Source: Lacicoccus qingdaonensis (lineage in GTDB: Bacteria > Bacillota > Bacilli > Staphylococcales > Salinicoccaceae). Taken from it: DNA of 64,000 nucleotides. Positions 10,472 through 17,274 of this stretch are shown here, one piece after another. The notes under the pieces were generated by a model. That model did not search any database, was not told the origin of the DNA, and saw only the letters and a list, made by a program, of their open reading frames with translations. A program made the position numbers and the translations under genes. The stretch lies in NCBI RefSeq assembly GCF_900101075.1, contig NZ_FNFY01000002.1, positions 124,001 through 188,000 of the forward strand, read 5' to 3'. Every line of letters starts with the position of its first letter. Position 1 is the first letter of the stretch.

Positions 10472-10756
10472 TCATTCCATAATCTTGCTTAAAATACTGG
10501 CCCTTCCTTCTTTCAGTTTTTCCTCTGAACATTCCCCCGAAATTTCATACCCATAGTTTTCCATTGCGTTGCTGAAGGACACTTCATCTATGTAATTTGT
10601 CAGTCCCGCCTCTTCAAAGCAGGCCGGATGGACAGTGACTTTTAAAGTGTGGTCGACGATGACCCGTTCTGTGTCGCTCGTCTCGGGTGCCAACGGTAAA
10701 ACGAGTATTAAAACCACGGCCGCCAGTAAAATGATTAATACGATTAATTTCTTCAT
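10472..10756 (-). CDS. Small secreted or membrane-anchored protein, unknown function
   Basis: 94-residue protein with an N-terminal hydrophobic segment (about residues 4-22, MKKLIVLIILL...) that could be an uncleaved anchor or a signal peptide, then a soluble domain with two cysteines (in VHPACFEEAG and ISGECSEEK) that could form a disulphide. AAAGGTG precedes the ATG. No family recognised. It is a single-gene unit between two rightward genes. Confidence 0.7.
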   Translation of the reverse strand: MKKLIVLIILLAAVVLILVLPLAPETSDTERVIVDHTLKVTVHPACFEEAGLTNYIDEVSFSNAMENYGYEISGECSEEKLKEGRASILSKIME

Positions 10757-10826
10757 ACTGTCACCTTTTTCCGATTGCTATGTTTATTTTAACATGATTT
10801 TTCAATAGGTAAATAAAACCCACCCC

Positions 10827-10855
10827 TTGATTAATCGAACATATGTTCGTATAAT
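10827..10855 (+). promoter_or_regulatory. SigA promoter with LexA (SOS) box in the spacer
   Basis: -35 TTGATT (10827-10832), 17-base spacer, -10 TATAAT (10850-10855). The spacer contains the perfect 14-base palindrome CGAACATATGTTCG at 10836-10849, which fits the Gram-positive LexA/DinR consensus CGAAC-N4-GTTCG. LexA bound here would block RNA polymerase directly. The start codon of yolD is 38 bases after the -10. Confidence 0.9.
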
Positions 10856-10893
10856 GTGAGTACTTGGAAAATACAAAAAAGAGAGGGATTGTG

Positions 10894-11271
10894 ATGGATT
10901 ATCGTGATATGCCGAGAGAATCGCTGAATTCAAATATTCCAGAGGGCCGTGGCATGATCAAATGGGCGCCGTTTGCCACGATGCCGGAACAATTTGAGAA
11001 TGTCCGTAAGCTGCAGGAAGATCAGGTGAAAATCGAACGCCCCGAACTGTCTGATGACCGGCTGGATGAAATCGACCGGACGTTAAAAAAAGCACTTGCC
11101 TTAAAAAGACAAGTGCGGATTGAATATTATTATGACGGCCACCGCTTTTCCGTCGTCCTAAAAATCATCTCCGTCGATATATGGAGCATGATTGTCGTCG
11201 GTCAGCAAAACGATGGCGAAGAGATGGTGTTCATCTCTTTCATTGATGTTTTAAATATTATTATGCTATGA
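10894..11271 (+). CDS. YolD-like protein, SOS-regulated
   Basis: 125-residue YolD-family protein; the family is often encoded beside Y-family DNA polymerases (UvrX/DinB type) and is thought to assist damage tolerance. Visible are the N-terminal RGMIKWAPFATMPEQ block and a C-terminal small barrel-like region with IEYYYDGH and VVLKIISVD. The ATG at 10894 follows AGAGAGGG. No polymerase gene is adjacent: the next gene, folD, is convergent and overlaps by six bases at the stop codons. The LexA promoter upstream supports a damage-response role. Confidence 0.88.
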   Translation: MDYRDMPRESLNSNIPEGRGMIKWAPFATMPEQFENVRKLQEDQVKIERPELSDDRLDEIDRTLKKALALKRQVRIEYYYDGHRFSVVLKIISVDIWSMIVVGQQNDGEEMVFISFIDVLNIIML

Positions 11272-12147
11272 CAACTGCTTGTCCAGGAACAGTACCGGTT
11301 CTTTCTGGTAGTCTGTTGCAAGCATCAGGTGGTAAGCAAGGACAGTCGTCGTAATTGCACCAATTCCGCCCGGAACCGGTGTGATATATGATGTTTTATC
11401 TTTGACTGCATCATAGTTCACGTCTCCGACAAGCTTGCCTTCATCATTGAAGTTGATACCTACATCGATGACAATCGCACCCTCTTTTACGTGCGCTTCA
11501 TCAATCAGGTTCACGGCACCTGCAGCACTGACGATGACGTCTGCATTTTCACATTTCGCTTTCAGATCATCCGTATACAGGTTGCATGTCGTCACTGTCG
11601 CTTCCTGGTTCATCATCAGGATGGACAGCGGTTTGCCGACAACGGCACTCGCACCGACAACAGTTACGTTCTTACCTTTCAGGTCGACATCATAAAACTT
11701 GAGCATTTCCATCACGGCAGCCGGTGTACACGGCTCAAGACGGTTTTCTTCTTTGGCGATGAGTTTGCCCAGGTTATCCGGCGTCATACCGTCGATATCT
11801 TTGACCGGGTTCATGATTTCAACTACACGCTTCATATCGATATGCTTTGGAATCGGCTGAAGCAGCAGAATACCATTGATATCATAATCTTCATTGATTT
11901 CTCTGAAACGGTTCAGGAAAGCTCTTGCCGAAACATCCTCCGGAAAAGAAAAACGTTCTGTTTCAATGCCTAATTTCTCAAAACGCTTGACCGCTGCGTT
12001 TTCATAGGAAATCGAGTCGGAAAGATCGCCTACTCTGACAAAAGCGACTTTAGGCGTGATGCCAAGAGTGTGAGATTTCTCGACAACTTCCCTGATCTCT
12101 TCTGATAAGTGAGCAGCAACTTTCTTACCATCCATAATTGTAGTCAT
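11266..12147 (-). CDS. folD: FolD-type methylenetetrahydrofolate dehydrogenase/cyclohydrolase, variant subfamily
   Basis: Bifunctional one-carbon enzyme (5,10-methylene-THF to 10-formyl-THF). The 293 residues show both domains: the N-terminal catalytic half and the Rossmann half with VVGASAVVGKP and the C-terminal ITPVPGGIG. The usual YVxxK catalytic motif is replaced by YENAAVK: Tyr48 is kept, the lysine position holds Ala52, and a lysine sits two residues later. GILVQLPLP is GILLLQPIP, and the NADP-contacting GRS is GAS. This resembles the divergent FolD branch I recall from clostridia (SYERGA type). AAGGAG precedes the ATG. No other folD is in the window. Confidence 0.88.
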   Translation of the reverse strand: MTTIMDGKKVAAHLSEEIREVVEKSHTLGITPKVAFVRVGDLSDSISYENAAVKRFEKLGIETERFSFPEDVSARAFLNRFREINEDYDINGILLLQPIPKHIDMKRVVEIMNPVKDIDGMTPDNLGKLIAKEENRLEPCTPAAVMEMLKFYDVDLKGKNVTVVGASAVVGKPLSILMMNQEATVTTCNLYTDDLKAKCENADVIVSAAGAVNLIDEAHVKEGAIVIDVGINFNDEGKLVGDVNYDAVKDKTSYITPVPGGIGAITTTVLAYHLMLATDYQKEPVLFLDKQLS

Positions 12148-12261
12148 TTTCAGTACTCCTTTTTCAATCGTTATTTTAAGTCAATTGTATCATATATATA
12201 CAACATTCATGTCAAAAACCATGCAGCCGGGACAAATTTCGGCTCAGTCGGGTTTCATCCA

Positions 12262-12300
12262 TAAAAAAAGATACAAAATCTAAATATTTAGACTTTGTAC
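12262..12300 (-). terminator. Terminator of rpmG
   Basis: Long AT-rich stem (12269-12300), a nearly perfect 32-base inverted repeat centred on AAATATTT, followed on the minus strand by seven T. Confidence 0.85.
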
Positions 12301-12312
12301 CTTCCAAAGTGA

Positions 12313-12462
12313 TTACTTTGTTTCACGGTGTAACGTGTATTTGTTTGATCTTGGGCAATATTTGTTCATTTCAATACGCTCAGGATTGTTTCTTTTGTTT
12401 TTAGTTGAAATGTAGTTGCGGTCACCACATTCAGTACATGCCAAAGTAACATTTACTCTCAT
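12313..12462 (-). CDS. rpmG: 50S ribosomal protein L33
   Basis: 49-residue L33 of the large ribosomal subunit: [14 protein letters not shown] at the start, [11 protein letters not shown] in the middle and TLHRETK at the end, almost identical in pattern to staphylococcal L33. Cysteines 9 and 12 form one CxxC; the second pair is reduced to a single Cys (YCPRSNK), so only three of the four zinc-ribbon cysteines remain. GGAGGG lies upstream. It is divergent from the zinc-binding lipoprotein gene and has a structured leader. Confidence 0.96.
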   Translation of the reverse strand: MRVNVTLACTECGDRNYISTKNKRNNPERIEMNKYCPRSNKYTLHRETK

Positions 12463-12494
12463 CAATATTCCCTCCTACTATAGTTATTTAACGT

Positions 12495-12568
12495 GAGGTC
12501 TGTCTCCTAATCAACTGGCCAGTTGATCATCCAGAACGCTGGATGATTGGTATATTTTTAAGACCCTC
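12495..12568 (-). promoter_or_regulatory. Structured 5' leader of rpmG (two hairpins closed by an outer stem)
   Basis: On the minus strand an outer pairing (12561-12568 GAGGGTCT with 12495-12501 AGACCTC, one bulged base) encloses a nine-base stem with an AACG/CGTT loop (12526-12547) and a perfect 18-base palindrome ATCAACTGGCCAGTTGAT (12510-12527). The element lies between promoter and start codon. The two inner hairpins share two bases and could compete. No known leader class recognised. Confidence 0.55.
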
Positions 12569-12585
12569 ATTTTAGTCACCAATCT

Positions 12586-12614
12586 ATTCTACATTCTTTA
12601 CAATAATTTTTCAA
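12586..12614 (-). promoter_or_regulatory. SigA promoter of rpmG
   Basis: -35 TTGAAA (plus-strand 12609-12614), 17-base spacer, -10 TAGAAT (12586-12591). Predicted start near 12579 gives a leader of about 115 bases. Confidence 0.75.
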
Positions 12615-12646
12615 CTGATAATATTAATATTTTTATTAAATAAAGA

Positions 12647-12675
12647 TTGATTAATCGTAACTGTTACGATATAAT
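12647..12675 (+). promoter_or_regulatory. SigA promoter of the zinc lipoprotein gene with a Zur-like operator in the spacer
   Basis: -35 TTGATT (12647-12652), 17-base spacer, -10 TATAAT (12670-12675). The spacer is filled by the perfect palindrome ATCGTAACTGTTACGAT (12654-12670), which fits the Firmicutes Zur box pattern TCGTAAT-N-ATTACGA except next to the centre. Confidence 0.8.
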
Positions 12676-12685
12676 TTTAAAACGT

Positions 12686-12698
12686 AATGATTCTCATT
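12686..12698 (+). promoter_or_regulatory. Second Fur-family-like dyad downstream of the znuA promoter
   Basis: AATGA-TTC-TCATT, an inverted repeat resembling half of a Fur/Zur box, located between the -10 and the start codon. Weaker than the first site; may be fortuitous. Confidence 0.35.
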
Positions 12699-12715
12699 TA
12701 AAGGGGCCCTGCACA

Positions 12716-13669
12716 GTGAACAACTTCTTAAAAGTGCTGACACCGATTATACTGTTGATATTCCTTGCCGCATGCAGTGATAGAGACGGCGGAGCGCCGG
12801 AAACAGATGACAGCATTGAAATTTATACGACCGTTTTCCCGTTGAAAAGCTTTGCCGAACAGATCGGCGGTGACAGCGTCGACGCAAATACCATCTATCC
12901 GAAAGGTGTCGATGCCCATACTTATGAACCCACCCAGAAAGATATGATCGATTTTGCCGAAGCCGATCTCTTCATCTATACGTCGGATGACTTCGACCCG
13001 GTCGCCGGCAGCATCAAAAATGCCGTGGACGGCCACAGTGAGTTTCTGCCGGCTGCAGACAATATTGAAGAAGATGATCTGATGGCACACGACCACGAAC
13101 ACGATGACCATGAAGCACACGACGACCATGGGCATGACCACGATCATGGCGCCACCGATCCCCACGTCTGGCTGGACCCTGTCCTTGCACAGTCCATGGC
13201 TGAACAGATCAAAGACAAACTGATCGAACTGAACCCGGACGAAGCGTCCACTTATGAAGAAAACTATGAAACGCTTGCTGCCGACCTCGGTGATATTGAC
13301 TCGGAACTCCAACAGATGACAGAAGACACAGCCCGTGACAGTGTTTATATTTCACATGAATCCATCGGATATCTCGCTGACAGATACCATTTCGAACAGG
13401 TCGCAATCAACGGTTTGAACAATGACGAACCCAGCCAGCAGGACCTGACCGCAATCGTCGACAGCATCGAGGAACAGAACATCAGATATATACTGTATGA
13501 ACAGAATGTCACTTCAAGCATTACCGACACCATCCAGAGCTCGACGGACACGGAGCCGCTTGAATTCCATAACCTCGCAGTGCTGACGGATGAAGATGAT
13601 GCGGACTCGACCTATCAGTCCATCATGCGTGAAAACATTTCCGTACTCGGCCAGGCACTCAATGATTAA
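12716..13669 (+). CDS. znuA: Zinc ABC transporter substrate-binding lipoprotein (ZnuA/AdcA type)
   Basis: Extracytoplasmic zinc-capturing lipoprotein (cluster A-1 binding proteins). From the GTG at 12716 (after AAAGGGG) the protein has a lipoprotein signal with LAAC, Cys20, and the fold's metal ligands: His68 (GVDAHTYEP), His150 (DPHVWLDP) and a later His in ISHESIGY. Residues 125-144 form a His/Asp-rich loop typical of zinc importers and absent from manganese ones. No permease or ATPase gene is adjacent, so the rest of the transporter must be elsewhere. The Zur-like operator predicts induction by zinc starvation. Confidence 0.93.
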   Translation: MNNFLKVLTPIILLIFLAACSDRDGGAPETDDSIEIYTTVFPLKSFAEQIGGDSVDANTIYPKGVDAHTYEPTQKDMIDFAEADLFIYTSDDFDPVAGSIKNAVDGHSEFLPAADNIEEDDLMAHDHEHDDHEAHDDHGHDHDHGATDPHVWLDPVLAQSMAEQIKDKLIELNPDEASTYEENYETLAADLGDIDSELQQMTEDTARDSVYISHESIGYLADRYHFEQVAINGLNNDEPSQQDLTAIVDSIEEQNIRYILYEQNVTSSITDTIQSSTDTEPLEFHNLAVLTDEDDADSTYQSIMRENISVLGQALND

Positions 13670-13671
13670 TG

Positions 13672-13703
13672 AAAAAGGCAGGTCACTATGACCTGCCTTT
13701 TTT
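13672..13703. terminator. Bidirectional terminator between znuA and a small membrane gene
   Basis: Thirteen-base stem AAAAGGCAGGTCA/TGACCTGCCTTTT with a CTA loop, A run on one side and T run on the other. Confidence 0.92.
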
Positions 13704-13875
13704 ACTGATTGAATTTAAGCCCGTCCCTTTTCAGCTGCTCAGTGAATTCTTTGATTTCATCCACATCTTTTTTCAAGAGGAACACGATAATCGCAATTCC
13801 AACCGCCAGAACGGCGAGACCGATGATAAATAATTTGAAAAGCAGTCCGATCAGACCTTTGATAAAATCGAGCAT
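13702..13875 (-). CDS. 57-residue small membrane protein
   Basis: MLDFIKGLIGLLFKL... then a continuous hydrophobic stretch to about residue 34, ending in KKDVDEIKEFTEQLKR, a charged amphipathic tail. The ribosome site AGGAGG stands seven bases before the ATG and is nearly ideal, which makes this short frame convincing. One membrane segment with a cytoplasmic tail is likely. The stop codon touches the terminator shared with znuA. Function unknown; the shape fits small membrane regulatory or stress proteins. Confidence 0.8.
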   Translation of the reverse strand: MLDFIKGLIGLLFKLFIIGLAVLAVGIAIIVFLLKKDVDEIKEFTEQLKRDGLKFNQ

Positions 13876-13930
13876 GTTTAAAAACCTCCTGTACTAATAT
13901 TAATTTTGTAAAGATAATGTAAAAAAACTG

Positions 13931-13959
13931 TGGACAATTGTTCGAAACTGAGTTAAGAT
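13931..13959 (+). promoter_or_regulatory. SigA-like promoter of a candidate small RNA
   Basis: -35 TGGACA (13931-13936), 17-base spacer, -10 TAAGAT (13954-13959). It points to the hairpin-T run at 13997-14033 with no open frame between. Confidence 0.6.
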
Positions 13960-13965
13960 GTAAAT

Positions 13966-14033
13966 AGTTACATAGGTGATATTTCCTAATATATCCCCTG
14001 CACTTTTCTCCTAAAAAGTGCAGGCTTTTTTTT
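13966..14033 (+). ncRNA. Candidate small RNA, about 68 nt, C-rich
   Basis: The predicted transcript starts near 13966 and ends in an intrinsic terminator (stem CCTGCACTTTT 13997-14007 with AAAAGTGCAGG 14014-14024, then eight T). The single-stranded part ends in ATATCCCC and the terminator loop carries CTCCT, both complementary to Shine-Dalgarno sequences, as in staphylococcal C-rich regulatory RNAs. No coding gene on this strand ends here (znuA has its own terminator), so the terminator needs another transcript. It is antisense to any read-through from the leftward YjbQ gene. Confidence 0.55.
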
Positions 14034-14038
14034 GCCTC

Positions 14039-14437
14039 TTACCCTTCAACCACTTTGAAATAAACTTTTCTTGTCCGCGGGCCGTCGAACTCCGCAAAAT
14101 ACAAACTCTGCCATGTACCGTATATGATTTCCCCATCGTGAACAATCAGAGTCTCACCCGCACCGACCAGGGAGGATTTCATATGAGAGTCCGAATTCCC
14201 TTCAGCATGCTGATATTCCTTTTTATTGTCAAACGTCTTTTCCATACCGTAAACCAGATCTTTTGTGACATCCGGATCCGCATTCTCATTGATTGTGATG
14301 CCGGCAGTCGTATGCGGGGTGAAAACCGTGATGATGCCATCCGTAATGCCGCTTTTCTCAAGCGCTTCCGATGCCAGGTGATCAATATTGACGAAAGTGT
14401 TCCGTGCGGCTGTTTCAACATTGAAAGTAAAAAGCAT
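14039..14437 (-). CDS. YjbQ/UPF0047 family protein
   Basis: 132-residue UPF0047 protein. The family forms trimers with a metal-like site and has weak thiamin-phosphate synthase activity in some members; the true role is unclear. The motif VFTPHTTAGITINENADPDV is intact, as are SDSHMKSSL and the GTWQSLYFAEFDGPR block near the C-terminus, including the conserved His and Glu residues. GAGG precedes the ATG. No clear terminator follows on the minus strand, so its transcript may run into the small RNA locus as antisense. Confidence 0.9.
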   Translation of the reverse strand: MLFTFNVETAARNTFVNIDHLASEALEKSGITDGIITVFTPHTTAGITINENADPDVTKDLVYGMEKTFDNKKEYQHAEGNSDSHMKSSLVGAGETLIVHDGEIIYGTWQSLYFAEFDGPRTRKVYFKVVEG

Positions 14438-14509
14438 TTCGGCCTCCTCAATTAGAAATAATCTATTCGGGTATAATAATACTAAATTATTTATAAGGAG
14501 TGTACTAAC

Positions 14510-14926
14510 TTGGCTTATACTATGAATGATTATCCGGACTCGCTGAAAAATCTGGAACGGCTGGAACGCAGAAAAGCAATCGATATCATCAATGCGATGC
14601 TTGAGGAAGGCTACGATGAAAACCGTGCGATTCCAATCGGCACTGAACAGGCACAGGAATGGTACAAGGACGCATCAGATGACGAGCTTCAGAAGCTGGA
14701 GAATAAAGATCTCCAAAAGCACGACGACGATGACGACAGCCGCGGGCCGGAACTGATCGACAACAATGTCGAGGTATACTTTGAAGAAGATGAATGGAAA
14801 GTGAAAACCGTCGGTGCCAAACAGGCGAGCGCGACTTTTGATAAAAAGACGGATGCAGAAAAGAGAGCGAAAGAAATTGCGGACAAACGTGGGACAAACG
14901 TCAAAGTCCATAATAAGAACGATTAA
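14510..14926 (+). CDS. YdaT-like stress protein with DUF2188 domain
   Basis: 138-residue soluble acidic protein. The N-terminal half (SLKNLERLERRKAIDIINAM, then GYDENRAIPIGTEQA) matches the first part of Bacillus YdaT, and the C-terminal 50 residues form a DUF2188 repeat (WKVKTVGAKQASATFDKKTDA). Members are linked to general and osmotic stress, but the mechanism is unknown. The start is TTG at 14510, nine bases after AAGGAG; this gives MAYTMNDYP, like MPWSMNDYP in the relative. A terminator follows immediately. Confidence 0.82.
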   Translation: MAYTMNDYPDSLKNLERLERRKAIDIINAMLEEGYDENRAIPIGTEQAQEWYKDASDDELQKLENKDLQKHDDDDDSRGPELIDNNVEVYFEEDEWKVKTVGAKQASATFDKKTDAEKRAKEIADKRGTNVKVHNKND

Positions 14927-14956
14927 AAAAAGCACTCAGTTTCTGAGTGCTTTTTT
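14925..14956. terminator. Bidirectional terminator between the YdaT-like gene and the P-type ATPase gene
   Basis: AAAAAAGCACTCAG/CTGAGTGCTTTTTT perfect stem with a TTT loop; A and T runs on both sides. Confidence 0.93.
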
Positions 14957-14992
14957 ATGAGGCAATAACATTTTATGGTCTGATGTCTGCCA

Positions 14993-16888
14993 TTATGCCG
15001 CCGCTTCTTTTGCAGATACTTCTTCATTCTCTTTTCTGTTCATCGGCATCAATCTCATTGCGTTCACAATGACAGCGAGTACACTTGCCTGATGGATCAG
15101 CATGCCCGACGCCAGGTGGATGTATCCGTAAACCACGCCGAGGAGCAGGAGGACAACTGTAATCAATGCAATTCCCGTGTTCTGCATCATGATGTTGAAT
15201 GTTGATTTCGACATCGTGTAACCGATCGCCAGTTTTTTGAGTTTTTCACTCATCAGTACGACGTCCGCCGTTTCCATCGCGATATCCGTACCGCCGTGTC
15301 CGATTGCCACACCGACATCACTCAGTGCGAGAGCCGGCGCATCGTTGATGCCGTCCCCGACCATCATGACCTTACGTTTCTGATTCTGCTCATTTTCAAT
15401 ATATGCCATCTTCTCATCCGGCAGCAGCTCTGCGTGGAATTCATCCAGACCGAGGATGTCCGCCACTTTCTCTGCTGCGTAACGGTTATCACCCGTCAGC
15501 ATGACAAGCTTCTTCGCACCGTGTTCCCTCAATGTCCTGACCGCTTCAAGTGCATCTTCTTTAATTCTGTCCATGATGGAAATCAGTCCGATGACTTCAT
15601 CATTTTTCACAACGAACATCGCTGTCTGTCCCTCTTTCTGTTCGGAGATATAATCATTGATGATTTCTTCAGGGATGGCGATGTGCTGTTCGTCAATGAG
15701 CTTTTTATTGCCGATGTAGTAGTGGTCATCGTCTATGATGCCGCTGACACCGCGCGCTTTGATCGCTTCAGCATCTGTGACTTCTGAATACTTGCCCTTA
15801 AGCTTCCTGTCTTCAGCTTCTTTGACGATCGTCCGGCCGAGGTGATGTTCACTCACCTGCTCGAGTGAAGCGGACAATGCCAGCATTTCATCTTCTGTCA
15901 TATCATTATAGACTGAAATGTTCGTAACGCTCGGACGCCCTTCCGTCAAAGTACCCGTCTTGTCAAAGATGACCGTATCGATCTTCGCAAACCTGTCGAC
16001 CGTGTCGCCGCCTTTGACCAGTACACCTTTTTTTGCACTGTTCCCGATACCAGCGACATATGCGACCGGCGCACCGATGATCAGGGCACCCGGACACGCA
16101 ATGACGAGGAATGTGATCGCCAGATGGACGTTCTGTGTAATAAAGCCCACCAGTATCGCGAGAACGACGATGGCCGGTGTGTAGTACTGCGCAAATCGGT
16201 TGAGGAATTTTTCGGTGCCGCTCTTACGTTCCGACGCTTCCTCGACCAGTTCGATAATTTTCGAAAACGTTGTATCTTCGCCGACTTTCGTCGCTTCCAG
16301 TTCGATGTATCCTGTGTCGATGACGCTGCCGCTGAATACTTCGTCTTCAAGCGTTTTATTCTGCAGGATGGATTCACCTGAAATTGCGGATTCGTTGATC
16401 TGCGCCTTACCTTTGACGATTTTTCCGTCTACAGGGATTTTACCGCCCGGCTGGACGACTACCGTCTCCCCGACTTCGACCTCATCGATATCGACTTCGA
16501 CAATTTCACCGTCGCGCATGACTTTTGCGACATTCGGCGCCATGTCCAGAAGTGACTGGATCGAGCTGCGCGTTTTGGCAAGTGTCCTTTTTTCAAGATA
16601 TGCACCGAACAGGAACAGGAATGTGACGATACCCGCTTCGGTATATTCCTGGATGATCAGTGCCCCGATGACTGCGATGGTGATCAGCAGTTCTATGCTG
16701 AAACTTTTCACCGTCAGCGCACTCCATGCACGCTGCAGTATCGGACCGATTGCGACAAGCGTCGCCAAAATGAATGTTATATCTCTGACGACCGAGTACC
16801 CGAGAACCAGGAACACAAGCCCGATTACCAAAAGAGCACCCGAAGTGTACATCAATGTATTCAAATGTTTGTTAAACCATAAAGCCAT
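14993..16888 (-). CDS. Heavy-metal-translocating P1B-type ATPase with CPG motif
   Basis: 631-residue membrane pump. No N-terminal metal domain: the protein begins directly with membrane segments. Actuator motif SGES (170-173), phosphorylation site DKTGT (Asp309), and GDGINDAPAL are present. The membrane metal motif is CPG (265-267) in place of CPC, CPH or SPC, and the usual SEHPL of the nucleotide domain reads SEHHL (348-349), so two diagnostic motifs are altered together. The separate HMA gene lies 27 bases upstream in the same operon. The metal cannot be predicted from known motif classes; export of a transition metal is the reasonable inference. Confidence 0.9.
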   Translation of the reverse strand: MALWFNKHLNTLMYTSGALLVIGLVFLVLGYSVVRDITFILATLVAIGPILQRAWSALTVKSFSIELLITIAVIGALIIQEYTEAGIVTFLFLFGAYLEKRTLAKTRSSIQSLLDMAPNVAKVMRDGEIVEVDIDEVEVGETVVVQPGGKIPVDGKIVKGKAQINESAISGESILQNKTLEDEVFSGSVIDTGYIELEATKVGEDTTFSKIIELVEEASERKSGTEKFLNRFAQYYTPAIVVLAILVGFITQNVHLAITFLVIACPGALIIGAPVAYVAGIGNSAKKGVLVKGGDTVDRFAKIDTVIFDKTGTLTEGRPSVTNISVYNDMTEDEMLALSASLEQVSEHHLGRTIVKEAEDRKLKGKYSEVTDAEAIKARGVSGIIDDDHYYIGNKKLIDEQHIAIPEEIINDYISEQKEGQTAMFVVKNDEVIGLISIMDRIKEDALEAVRTLREHGAKKLVMLTGDNRYAAEKVADILGLDEFHAELLPDEKMAYIENEQNQKRKVMMVGDGINDAPALALSDVGVAIGHGGTDIAMETADVVLMSEKLKKLAIGYTMSKSTFNIMMQNTGIALITVVLLLLGVVYGYIHLASGMLIHQASVLAVIVNAMRLMPMNRKENEEVSAKEAAA

Positions 16889-16915
16889 TATTAGCCCCTC
16901 CTTGATATTTTACGT

Positions 16916-17134
16916 TTATGCAAAAGTATTGACTGATTTTACCGGATAGCCCAGTTTTTCGACCATTGATTTCAAATCATCAGCTTTGACCGTGTCATCA
17001 TGCTCCACCGTCACCTTGTTCAAGTTGAATTTTACGCTGACATCGCTTACACCTTTTGTCTTGCCGACCCCGGATTCTATCTTCTTAATGCAGCTCGGAC
17101 ACGTTAAATCGTCTGTTCTTAAATTAGTTTTCAT
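16916..17134 (-). CDS. HMA-domain metallochaperone (CopZ-like)
   Basis: 72-residue ferredoxin-like HMA domain with metal site TCPSC (Cys12 and Cys15) following LRTDDL, and the expected beta-alpha-beta pattern. It starts after GGAGGT and precedes the P-type ATPase, which lacks an HMA domain of its own, so this is probably the soluble donor for that pump. The lysine-rich face (KKIESGVGKTK) is usual for docking. CopZ in the strict copper sense is not proven because the partner pump has an unusual motif. Confidence 0.88.
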   Translation of the reverse strand: MKTNLRTDDLTCPSCIKKIESGVGKTKGVSDVSVKFNLNKVTVEHDDTVKADDLKSMVEKLGYPVKSVNTFA

Positions 17135-17181
17135 AAATGAATGACCTCCAAATAGTTTTTGTATTTCTTATTGACTTAAGT

Positions 17182-17220
17182 ATAGGACGTTTTTCGTTCT
17201 ATTAAATTGACCCAGGTCAA
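17182..17220. promoter_or_regulatory. Two dyads upstream of the HMA-ATPase operon
   Basis: ATAGGACG-TTTTT-CGTTCTAT (17182-17202, seven of eight pairs) and the perfect TTGACC-CA-GGTCAA (17207-17220). A minus-strand TATACT overlaps the left arm of the first, so a metal-sensing repressor could act here. No regulator gene is nearby. Confidence 0.45.
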
Positions 17221-17274
17221 GACTGCGGGAAAACTTGCGATTTAATGGTCGATTGTGGACGAGAAGCTTCACCT

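Noticed and set aside
15296-16949. Several rightward frames of 85-249 codons antisense to the metal pump
   Set aside because: They mirror a fully conserved P-type ATPase frame and lack start signals.
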